64,000 bases of DNA from Aegilops tauschii subsp. strangulata (taxonomy: Eukaryota > Streptophyta > Magnoliopsida > Poales > Poaceae). The stretch is taken from positions 503,532,601 to 503,596,600 of the forward strand of contig NC_053035.3 in assembly GCF_002575655.3 (NCBI RefSeq), read 5' to 3'. Shown here piece after piece: positions 45,297-55,460 of the stretch (the stretch's first letter is position 1; every line of letters starts with the position of its first letter). Made by a program: the position numbers and the translations under genes. Under the pieces are notes generated by a model that did no database searches, had not been told where the DNA came from, and saw nothing but the letters and a program-made list of their open reading frames with translations.

Positions 45297-45863
45297 TCTC
45301 CGTTCTTTATTATGGAGAGTCAATTTTCCTTAATGGAGAGTCAATCCCTATCTTGTTTTATGATATTTTACCTAAGAGAGAGTAGAGTAGGTCCTATGAG
45401 AAGAGTAGGTCGTAGCTAGAATGTGTTATTATGTGCTACAATGTGTTAGAGTTGATGATGAGGAGTTGTGATTATGACTAGTGACCAACTTGTTATATGA
45501 TGTTTCATTGACGAACATTGTTTGGTGGTGATGACAAGTGGTAATGAATATGCTATTTAAACAGACTAGTTCATGATGAGTTGTTATTGTATAAAAGATA
45601 TATCTGTTTAAACATGTACAGCGCCAAAATACGAAAAAAAACATAAATTTTAGCAGTGCCGCGGGCCAAAATATTACCAGCAGCGCTCATTTACCAGTAG
45701 CGCTTTTCAGTGCCGCGCTACTAGTATCTGAACTTACCAGTAGCGCTGGCCTAAACAAGCGCTACTGCTACAAAATAGCTGAAGCGCCGTAGCAGTAGCG
45801 CTGACGCCCACGCTACTGGTAGCTCAAAAACCAGCGCTACTGATAAGGTTTTCCCTAGTAGTG

Positions 45864-46655
45864 ATTTGGGCCCTTTGTGACAAGCAAATGGACAAGCATA
45901 TGTGTCAAAATTCTGAACCCAGTGACAAGGAGTGGGTCTCTGCCATGAATGATTCACTTTCGCACGAGGAATTTACAAAAATGATCGTGACTCCTTGTGC
46001 GATATGGATCTCCCAAAGGAAAGCGATCCACAAGGATATATTCCAGAGTCCATTATCTACCCATGGATTTATTTTATCTTTCCTGTCAGATATTCAAATT
46101 TTGCAGAAGCATACGGTAACCAGACAGCCAGCTCAAGTACCAGGCCAAGCCGGACCCCTCCGTCGACAAATTATGTGAAAATCAATGTTGATACAGTAGT
46201 GTCACGGCATGGCGATTTTGGTGCTGTGGGAGCAATCTGCAGCGACCAGAGGGTGCTTTGATGGGCGCATCTACTCTTTACTTCTTGCATGTGGTTGACC
46301 CTCCTACACTCGAGGCTCTAGCAATTAGGGAAGCTTTGGTCCTTGTTAAGGAAATTTATGCTCATCGGATTTTTGTCTCATCGGACCACAAATTAATTGT
46401 GGAAGAAATCAAGAGCGGGAGTGCAGCTACTTATGGAGCAGTGATTACCGAAATCAATGATCGTTCTTACATTTTGTTTCTAGTATATTTAGTCACGAAT
46501 TTAGAACTTCAAATGTTGAGGCTCGCAATCTAGCAAAGCCAGGTCTTACATTAGGGGTTTGTCTCCATGTTTGGTTAGGCCAGTCCTGAGATCTTCTTTT
46601 CGTCCTGTAAACGTTGTGACGACTTAATAAAGCTTGCGAGTTTGTTTTAAAAAAA
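45864..46655 (+). pseudogene. Older LINE ORF2, part 2 (RNase H region) and 3' end
   Basis: After the CACTA, frames give IWALCDKQMDKHM and KINVDTVVSRHGDFGAVGAI. TLEALAIREALVLVKEIYAHRIFVSSDHK then shows the RVT_3/RNase H pattern. Frameshifts occur near 45,990 and 46,255. A polyadenylation-like AATAAA (46,626-46,631) and a short A-run (46,649-46,655) mark the 3' end. Confidence 0.8.
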
Positions 46656-47976
46656 TGTCAAAAGTAGTCTCTGTGCACCCATATTGTTTTTGTATTTAAT
46701 TTTGCTATGCATTATGAAGTAATTTCGCAACACAAACACTATATGTGGATCTACCATATTACAAATTTTTAGCACCAAACTCAATATGTAGTTTGATAAA
46801 CAAAAAAAAAACAAATTTAACATCAATAGTGATAATGGGCAAAAATCCTAAACCGGTTTGAACATGCTAATATGCATATTTTTTCTTTTTCTTTTGCATG
46901 ATTTATTTTTCTATGTAGTTATGCACAACATAGACAAATGTATGCTCTACAAACATCTCCAAAGATATTTTTATATTATACGTTGCATAACTTCTTGGTA
47001 CCATATTTATTGATCTTTCATAAAATGGTGCGAGCATCTATAAGCTTCATAATTTATCCACAAAGAGAAATGCAACTTGTCACACTATACCATTTTAATT
47101 TAACATAACACAAGTATGTTTTAAGAGAAATTAAAATTGTGCAACAGACAAAACCATAATTGATACTCCCTCCGTCCCAAAATAAGTGACGTTGATTTAG
47201 TATGAACTTTAGTACTAAATCAACGACACTTATTTTGGGACGGAGGGAGTATTTAACAACTTAGTTGTGTGTTAACTATTTCAAATCAATTAATATCCAA
47301 TTTTAATATGTATTATATATTAAGTGTGTTAGACCAAAGAAATTATAATGAAATAAAACAATAGAAATGGCATAGACATGACAATCTTAATTTACGAGAC
47401 ATAATCATGCCAAGTGATGTTCAGTGATACATTCAAACGTAACAGATAACATCATTCATCAACAAGGACATGAGTATTCATGAGTAGAAGCATTAGGGCT
47501 GGGTACCTTTGAGAACCCTGCAGGACCTGAGGTAGCAGCCTCATCAGCGAACGGGGCAGATTGCCAGTGGGTGGTAAAACCCGCTCGTCTGGGACAGATC
47601 TGCAGCAAAACAGAACCATCAGTGGCTATCAACAAGGAAGGGGGAGATGCTGATTCTCGAAGGTGGGGTTGGAAGGGAAGGGGGCTTACATTGTTGCAGA
47701 TTCAGATCCACGAGAGGCCACAAGCATCCACTGGTGCTTTGGATCGGCCATCTTATCCCTGAAGAAGGGAAGCCAGGAAAGACGTCAGAAATCAAGAGAT
47801 CCAGTGAGAGGAACACTGCAGAAATGGATCTGCATCGATGGAACAAACCTGGAGGTGTCGGTGCGGTCAACTCCTGTCGAACCCCCGGTCTCTCCTCCGA
47901 TCACCATTGATGACGGTGACACCTGTTTGGAGGGAGAAGAGAGAATGCGCTTGAGAAAAAACCCACGGATCCAAAC
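46656..47976. other. Spacer before the right Angela LTR
   Basis: This is AT-rich to about 47,460 and contains a MITE at 47,166-47,249. From 47,490 to 47,976 the composition becomes more balanced, with a 110-codon plus frame (47,663-47,995: GLEGKGAYIVADSDPREATS...) that runs into the LTR. I do not recognise it; it may be the edge of a host gene or an older element cut by the Angela insertion. Confidence 0.4.
47166..47249. mobile_element. Stowaway MITE, 84 bp, near-perfect hairpin
   Basis: CTCCCTCCGTCCCAAAATAA pairs with TTATTTTGGGACGGAGGGAG, and the inner arms also pair, so almost the whole 84 bp folds back. TA flanks at 47,164-47,165 and 47,250-47,251. The high self-match suggests a recent insertion. 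Confidence 0.93.
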
Positions 47977-49688
47977 TGAAGGAAATATGCCCTAGAGGCA
48001 ATAATAAAGTTGTTATTTATATTTCCTTATATCATGATAAATGTTTATTATTCATGCTAGAATTGTATTAACCGGAAACTTAGTACATGTGTGAATACAT
48101 AGACAAACAGAGTGTCACTAGTATGCCTCTACTTGACTAGCTCGTTAATCAAAGATGGTTAAGTTTCCTAGCCATAGACATGAGGTGTCATTTGATGAAC
48201 GGGATCACATCCATAGAGAATGATGTGATTGACTTGACCCATGCGTTAGCTTAGCACTATGATCGTTTAGTTTATTGCTATTGCTTTCTTCATAACTTAT
48301 ACATGTTCCTATGACTATGAGATTATGCAACTCCCGAATACCGGAGAAACACTTAGTGTGCTATCAAACGTCACAACGTAACTGGGTGATTATAAAGATG
48401 CTCTACAGGTGTCTCCGATGGTGTTTGTTGAGTTGGCATAGATCGAGATTAGGATTTGTCACTCCGATTGTCGGAGAGGTATCTCTGGGCCCTCTTGGTA
48501 ATACACATCACTATAAGCCTTGCAAGCAATGTGACTAATGAGTTAGTTGCGGGATGATGCATTATGGAACGAGTAAAGAGACTTTCCGGTAGCGAGATTG
48601 AACTAGGTATGATGATACCGACGATCGAATCTCGGGCAAGTAACATACCGATGACAAAGGGAACAACGTATGTTGTTATGCGGTTTGACCGATAAAGATC
48701 TTCATAGAATATGTAGGAACCAATATGAGCATCCAGGTTCCACTGTTGGTTATTGACCGGAGATGAGTCTCGGTCATGTCTACATAGTTCTCGAACCCGT
48801 AGGGTCCGCACGCTTAACGTTCGATGACGATCGGTATTATGAGTTTATGTGTTTTGATGTACCGAAGGTAGTTCGGAGTCCCGGATGTGATCACGGACAT
48901 GACGAGGAGTCTCGAAATGGTCGAGACATGAAGATTGATATATTGGAGGGTTATGTTTGGACACCGAAATGGTTTCGGATGAGTACGTGCATTTACCGGA
49001 GTACCGGGGGGTTACCGGAACCCCCCGGGGAGTTAATGGGCCTCGATGGCCATGAGGAAGAGAGGAGGAGGCGGCCAAGTGGTGGCCCCTCCCAAGCCCA
49101 ATCCGAATTGGGGAGGGGGGCCGGCCCCCCTTTCCTTCCTCTCCCTCTTCCCTTCCTTCCCCTCCTAGTTGGACTAGGAAAAGGGGGAAACCTACTCCTA
49201 GTAGGAGTAGGAATCCCCCTTGGGGCGCGCCATAGGAGGCCGACCCTCCCCCTCCTCCACTCCTTTATATACGGGGGAGGGGGGCACCCCATAGACACAC
49301 AAGTTGATCTTAGCCGTCTGCGGTGCCCCCCTCCACATATTTCCACCTCGGTCATATCGTTGTAGAGCTTAGGCGAAGCCCTGCGTCGGTAACTTCATCA
49401 TCACCGTCAACACGTCATCGTGACAAAACTCTCCCTCGACCTCAGCTGGATCTAGAAGTTCGAGGGACGTCACCAAGCTGAACGTGTGCAGATCACAGAG
49501 GTGCCGTGCGTTCGGTACTTGATCGGTTGGACTGCGAAGACGTTCGACTCTATCAACCGCGTTACTTAACGCTTCCGCTTTCGGTCTACGAGGGTACGTG
49601 GACACACTCTCCCCGCTCGTTGCTATGCATCTCCTAGATAGATCTTGCATGATCGTAGGATTTTTTTGAAATACCGCGTTCCCCGCCA
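47977..49688 (+). repeat. Angela-type Copia 5' LTR
   Basis: It begins TGAAGGAAATATGCCCTAG (a variant of TGTTGGAAATATGCCC) and ends TTCCCCGCCA, 1,712 bp. A TATA box (TTTATATA) is at 49,264-49,271. It is followed at 49,690 by TGGCATCCGAGTCAGG, a diverged initiator tRNA-Met primer site, so this is the 5' LTR of a plus-strand element. It matches the split LTR at the left end of the window. Confidence 0.92.
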
Positions 49689-50690
49689 GTGGCATCCGAG
49701 TCAGGTCTATGCGTAGATGTTATATGCACGAGTAGAACACATAGAGTTGTGGGCGATAATAGTCATACTGCTTACCAGCATATCATACTTTGATTCAGCG
49801 GTATTGTTGGATGAAGCGCCTCAGACCGACATTACGCGTACGCTTATGTGAGACTGGTTCTACCGACGTGCTTCGCACACAGGTGACTAGTGGGTGTCTG
49901 TTTCTCCAACTTTAGTTGAATCGAGTGTGACTACGCCCGGTCCTTGTTGAAGGTTAAAACAACAAACTTGACGAAAAATCTTTGTGGTTTTGATGCGTAG
50001 GTAAGAACGGTTCTTGCTAAGCCCGTAGCAGCCACGTAAAACTTGCAACAACAAAGTATAGGACGTCTAACTTGTTTTTGCAGGGCATGTTGTGATGTGA
50101 TATGGTCAAGACGTGATTATGTAAATTGTTGTATGAGATGATCATGTTTTGTAACACAGTTATCGGCAACTGGCAGGAGCCATATGGTTGTCGCTTTATT
50201 GTATGAGATGCAATCGCCATGTAATTGCTTTACTTTATCACTAAGCGGTAGCGATAGTCGTAGAAGCAATAGTTGGCGAGACGACAACGATGCTCCGATG
50301 GAGATCAATGTGTCAAACCGGTGACGATGGTGATCATGACGGTGCTTTGGAGATGGAGATCAAAGGCACAAGATGATGATGGCCATATCATATCACTTAT
50401 TTGATTGCATGCTATGTTTATCTTTTTATGCATCTTATTTTGCTTAGTACGGTGGTAGCATTATAAGATGATCTCTCACTAAATTTCAAGGTATAAGTGT
50501 TCTCCCTGAGTATGCACCGTTGCTACAGTTCGTCATGCTGAGACACCACGTGATGATCGGGTGTGATAAGCTCAACGTTCACATACAACGGGTGCAAGCC
50601 AGTTTTGCACACACATAATACTCGGGTTAAACTTGACGAGCCTAGCATATGCAGATATGGCCTCGGAACACTGAGACCGAAAGGTGACAC
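49689..50690 (+). mobile_element. Angela-type Copia leader, truncated before gag
   Basis: This matches the leader of the minus-strand Copia (compare 29,114-30,190) and stops at about 50,690 (GACCGAAAGGT then unrelated sequence). Roughly 280 bp of leader and the first gag codons are missing. The next collinear piece of the same element type is at 62,485. Confidence 0.85.
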
Positions 50691-50699
50691 AATAGAAAC

Positions 50700-51168
50700 T
50701 CTTAAGCCTCCCTGCCATATCATAACCTATTTTCTCAACAACATTTTCAATCATAATAGGTGACCAGGTGACCTTTTCTAGATGATCATAGCAAATGACA
50801 CGGCCATTTACATAGAACGGCTCCTGCCATGCCCAAGAAAAAATCCACCATGGTTGATCTCCACGGAGAAATTGGTGCTTTAACGACCTGATACACCAAC
50901 ACATGTACAACATGCATCACAATCGATCAGAGCTTGAATTTGTTTAACTCTCTAAAACCCTAAGCCCCAATTCCCTTAACCCCCAAATCTTGTGTCAAAA
51001 CCCTAGAATAATCAGTCCAACCTAGCAACTAGAACACATCTAGTATGACAATGCGGCCCTAAAAGGAGGTTTTTTGGAGATCAAAACGCAAAAAAACTCG
51101 GATCCCAAGGGCGGATACCTACTCTTGACAGGGGGTGGCGCCCCTTCCATGTGACGAACAAGGGCCAT
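50700..51168 (-). pseudogene. 5' fragment of a two-exon host-like gene, cut by Angela
   Basis: On the minus strand an ATG at 51,168 begins MALVRHMEGAPPPVK. Exon 1 ends at 51,119 with donor GTATCC, the intron is 51,118-50,888 with acceptor GTATCAG, and exon 2 starts at 50,887 in the matching phase. Exon 2 reads SLKHQFLRGDQPWWIFSWAW then EPFYVNGRVICYDHLEKV and SPIMIENVVEKIGYDMAGRLK, with a protein-like composition. At about 50,700 it runs into reversed Angela leader, so the rest of the gene is lost. Upstream, 51,175-51,330 is GC-rich and could be the 5' UTR and promoter. I do not recognise the family. The consistent splice phase makes a true gene start likely. Confidence 0.5.
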
Positions 51169-52501
51169 CTCCGACGCCTCCCAGGAGAAGAACACACGAG
51201 GCGGCGGCGCCTCTGCAACCGCGGAGGAGCTCAGTGCCTCAACTTGCCTCTACCGTGGATGATCGCCAGGGCGGCGTCGCCTATGTAGCCGCTCCCCTGT
51301 TTCCAATCGAAGATGAAGAGGTGACGTGAGTGAAGGAAAGATGAATGGGTGGATTCGGTGATGGCCAGGGGGCCTTACGCAAATGTCCACAGCGGCGCCT
51401 CCGGGGTTCGCCACCTAGCATGGACGAGCGGTCAATAGGTGGTCAACCACGCCGTACCCACCGCGTGCGTGCTACAGTGACCGTATTTTCACGTCATTGT
51501 ATCCAGTGACCGTATTGAACGTATTTCAGAGTTCAGTAATTGTATCGTGCTTCCGTTGCAACTATCCTGACCATGAGCGTATTTATCTCTTGGATTGGAC
51601 ATGGACGTGTACGTGCGCGAGGTGGCGTGCCGGACGAGCTCGTTGTTACCATGTGTGTGGCGGTCATGTAGAGTAGAGAGAGGATTGTGCTCGTCGTTAT
51701 CACGTGCAGTGCGGGCACGTTCCGTTAGGTGTTGCGGCACTAGGCTCTTGCTCGCTGGGTGGTTGGTCTTCTTTGTTGGACGACTGACACAGTTGCAGTG
51801 CAGGCGCATCGTCCACCGCTCGATGAAATGACTACAAGAGATAATAGAGATCGAGATACCGAACTAGAAGAAAAGAGAAATATAGGAGAGAGAAATGCCA
51901 CGTGGACAAGGACCCTGCCAAAACCATTGTTTGGTTGGATCGATGGACGCAACATGTGCAGAGTTGAACAAGGTGCAAGTTGTGCGGTTTTCAGGTTGCC
52001 ATGTCACGTAGATGAACAAAACAGACAACACATTTATGCACCAGAATGCAGATATATACTACTATATCATAGTCATGCATACTCATGCGATGTGTATATT
52101 TTTTTATTAGGATTTTGGTGGAACAATCACACCTGCTGCATGCAGCAAAGGGAGGGATAGCCAACTTGCAATCAATCTTGCACCGGAATCCCGTCCAAGT
52201 TCCAACTATCGTTCCACCAACGCTGAATAACTCTTGTGGAAACACAAGAAGGTTCTGAAATCCTTTGGTACGTGTAATATCATCAGTTAACTGAAAACAA
52301 CAACACTTCCTCAAGTTGAGGTTTAACATGGTGCGGGCCCTCCTAGAGATACTCTGGACCTGCTGGCATCGCATTGCACGTAAAGATCTGATAAATTACA
52401 GTCAACGCTGACGCCAAGGATTAACAAGCACTCCTCAACCGGATCTAGAAAAATACCCACACGTCACGAGATGATGACCATCACATTCATATTCACAGAT
52501 A

Positions 52502-52577
52502 CTCCCTCCGTTTAAAAAAGCTTTTCCTAGTACTAGATACATCTATTTAAGGAACAATTTTTTTTAAACGAATGGAG
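52502..52577. mobile_element. Degenerate Stowaway-like MITE
   Basis: CTCCCTCCGTTTAAAAAA at the left and TTTTTTTAAACGAATGGAG at the right, with TA at 52,500-52,501 and 52,578-52,579. The right end carries a change (AATGGAG in place of GGAGGGAG). Confidence 0.7.
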
Positions 52578-52838
52578 TAGGTACGGGACAGCAAAATCAA
52601 AATCATATAACTAGTGCCAAACATGCCTCCTCAACTGAATAAGACATCAACCGGTGTTCAACTCACAACCTTGCAGTCAACCTCTTGTAGTAACATATTC
52701 ACAAACATGTACTGTACTGTACATCACATGGACCCTCCCCTATTTATCTCTTCAACTCCTCCTTGCTCAAGAGGAAAATGGTGCTTACTTCTCCGGGGTC
52801 AGCAAAATGTCGTCCAAGCGACCCCGCTGGCCACGTTG

Positions 52839-52858
52839 ACACACACACACACACACAC
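52839..52858. repeat. (AC)10 microsatellite
   Basis: An uninterrupted dinucleotide run of 10 units, likely to be length-polymorphic. Confidence 0.95.
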
Positions 52859-53073
52859 CTTAACAGGCGGCCGCCAGGAGTAGCTCATGGTCATCGTGGG
52901 TGCCCGTGTAGTGCACACCAACCATGCTCGGCCTCATCAAGAACATAACAGAACAGATGGAGTAAAAAAATCACGATTGGGAACCCTAATTCAGAAAGAA
53001 AAACGTCTCCAATCGGCGAGCCGGCCGAAAATTCGGCCGGACGCGTCGCACTGGTTGTGGGCCTGTGGCCCTC

Positions 53074-54440
53074 CACTAGTAGAAAAAGGGGCTTTTGGCC
53101 CGGTTGGTAAGGCCCTTTAGTCCCGGTTTTGACTAAAGGGTCGTTACTAATGCCTCTCCCCTTTAGCCCCGGTTCTTACACGAACCGGGACTAAAGAAAA
53201 TTTTATGATTTTTTTTTAAAAAAAATTTTGATTTTTTTTTTATTTTCAAATTTCTGAATTATTTTAACCTCTAGTCTCTAATCATCACCCCTCATCACTG
53301 CTCAATTTATCCTCTAATCACCCCTCATCATTCCAAATCATCTAACTTCTCGAACGGTCACCCATTCTCCCACTCCCCCAGCCTGAGCATGCTTAACTTC
53401 CGGGTTCTATTCTTCCTCGTTTTCAAGTCTGCACTTGTTGTTTTCCTGACAATAGTAAGATGTCAATCCTATTAACCCTCAGGAGTTTAGCTTGAGCATG
53501 AAGTGACACATTTCACTGTTTGAGTTTGAAACTATTGTTTTAAAAAACAATAATTATTTAATAACACTAATATTTCTTGAATAATTAGTTTGACCACAGT
53601 TTTGACCAGATTTGACCAAAATTCAAAAAAACTGAAATAATTATTTAGTAAAACTAATATTCTAGAATAATTAGTTTGACCACAGTTTGACCAGATTTGA
53701 CCACAGTTTCACCAGATTTGACCACAGTTTCACCAGATTTGACCACACTTTTTCCAAAAAAAAAAATTGAAACTATATTTTTTTTCTGTTACTAGTAAGT
53801 TTGAATTTTTTTGAATTTTTTTGCCTCTAGATCTTGAAAGCCCCGTAACTTTTTTTCTGTTATGTTTTTGAGGATTTTGAAAATGTTTAATGGGGTTCCC
53901 CCGGTTAAAATCGGATGTAACTTTTCGGGTAGATGATTTTTCATATAAAAAACTTTTTAATCCGAGTTCGTATGCAAAAGTTATGCCCATTTTACAAATT
54001 CCAGAGAGATTTTGCAAATAAAATCGAAATTCATATTTGTAAATTTTCCCAACAACTAGACCACATATCACATGGGAAACTTATTTTATTTTATTTTTTT
54101 GACATTTCCATCATTTTCTTTTGTTTTTTCTAAAACTGAAAAGGCGGTCCAGGGGGGTAGAGTTTGAAAATGGGACCTTTAGTACCGGTTCGTGCCACGA
54201 ACCGGTACTAATGCCACAAAGCCCATTAGTCCCGGTTGGTGCCACCAACCGGGACTAATGGGCATCGCACCCTTTAGTCCCGGTTCGTGGCACCAACCGG
54301 GACTAAAGGGCCCAGGTGAACCGGGACTAATGCCTTAGCCGCACGAACCGGGACCAATGCTCACATTAGTCCCGGTTCGTGACTGAACCGGGACTAATGT
54401 GAATACTACCCTGTGACCAAAGCCCTGTTTTCTACTAGTG
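53074..54440. mobile_element. Short non-autonomous CACTA element, target duplication CTC
   Basis: Ends CACTAGTAGAAAA and TTTTCTACTAGTG with a perfect 3-bp duplication CTC at 53,071-53,073 and 54,441-54,443. Both subterminal zones hold many forward and reversed copies of TTAGTCCCGGTTCGTG (53,110-53,200; 54,175-54,405), forming several strong stem-loops. The AT-rich middle has tandem GTTTGACCAGATTTGACCA units (53,590-53,745). No transposase is encoded. Confidence 0.93.
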
Positions 54441-55460
54441 CTCGTACAATACGACCCCGCTAGTTCCTTTTTCCTTCCCTTATCTCTACACGTTCTCGAC
54501 CATCCGTTGTCTTCCTCCTCAATCATGTCTCTCCTGCAGCTACAACGGCCACCAACGCCGCCCTGCCGCCGGCGCCTCAGCAAAATCCTGTCGGTGTTAT
54601 GTATTTTTTGTAACTGGTATCGAGGAAGCTACTACTGGCGTTCGTTTTTGTTGCGGACAGGCGACAGCGAGCATGGCCGGCGACAACATCGCCTGATTTT
54701 TGCTACAACAGAGTCATTCAAAGTGTGCCCAACGGGCGACGTGCTACAATTTGCTGCAACCGGCAGCAGGAAAGCTACAACCGGTGCCCAGATTTGCTTC
54801 CACCAGCGACCACAACGTGTGGCCGTAGGCGAAGTGCTACAAAGCTTGACACCCTCGCGGGCGACGCTATAAAATGTTGCAACTGGCAAAACAAAAAGCT
54901 AGAACGGGAGTTCACGTTTGCTGGAAGCATTTTTCATTTTGCTTCAACCGACCATCAGAGCTCTGATTTTGTTGCAACCGACCACCTGCAAAGCTTCCAC
55001 CAGTGAGTTTTTTTTGCTTCGATGATGACAGATGGAAGTGGCGACCAGGGAGACGACGGCGATGTGACCGGCATGCACCCGGCAGTGAGGGTCGGCGAGG
55101 GCGTCCGCCACGCACCTGGTGTTGCAACCGTGGGGCGGCGAGCTGCAACCGCTGCCGGCCGGTGCTACATCGGTGTGATGTCGGAGCGGCGACCTGTCAT
55201 GGCGAGGAGCTGCAAAAAAACACGATGGCCGACGATGAGGGATGCGAACGGCGGGGACGAGGTTGCAAGCGGAGCGCGGTCAGGCTGGTGGCGCTCATTG
55301 TCGGGTACGGGGGTGGCGCTCTCCTTCTCTCTCCTTTTCTCCTTGCGGGAGGTTGATGATGGGTGCGGGGGAGGACACGGGAGAGACCTAACGGCTGTGC
55401 GCGCATAGACTGGACGGATCTGGGCTGACCGGCCCAAAATTCGGCCGGCGCGCTGGCGCA
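54441..55460. other. GC-rich region with repeated GCTACAA/TTGCAACC motifs
   Basis: Between 54,530 and 55,240 the strings TGCTACAA, GCTGCAACCGG and TTGCTTC-ACC-GCGAC recur every 30-60 bp. Overlapping frames of 90-140 codons occur on both strands without a known domain. Together with the GGCCGAAAATTCGGCC-type blocks on both sides (53,025 and 55,435) this could be a transposon, perhaps Mutator-like, into which the short CACTA jumped; this is not proven. Confidence 0.35.

Larger units (their letters stand above)
42324..45863. mobile_element. CACTA-type DNA element, 3.5 kb, carrying host-like genes
   Basis: The ends CACTACTAGGAAAA and TTTTCCCTAGTAGTG are 13-14-bp inverted repeats, and the 3-bp flanks are GTT (42,321-42,323) and ATT (45,864-45,866), one mismatch. 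Subterminal zones at both ends are packed with AGCAGTAGCGC and its complement (42,355-42,570; 45,640-45,840), a hallmark of CACTA elements. No TNP2-like transposase frame was seen, so it is non-autonomous. Inside are a GC-rich promoter-like zone (42,580-42,880), a C-run, a decayed ORF near 43,430-43,830 and a multi-exon gene at 44,146-45,296. The host LINE reads through once the element is ignored. Confidence 0.88.
51175..53073. other. Intergenic sequence with MITE remnant and microsatellite
   Basis: The first 150-250 bp may be the promoter of the minus-strand fragment. A degenerate Stowaway remnant lies at 52,502-52,577. The stretch 52,190-52,380 has a 127-codon minus frame (51,991-52,374) without known motifs. 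GGCCGGCCGAAAATTCGGCCGG near 53,020-53,045 is a near-palindrome repeated in altered form at about 55,428-55,452. No gene is supported. Confidence 0.45.
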
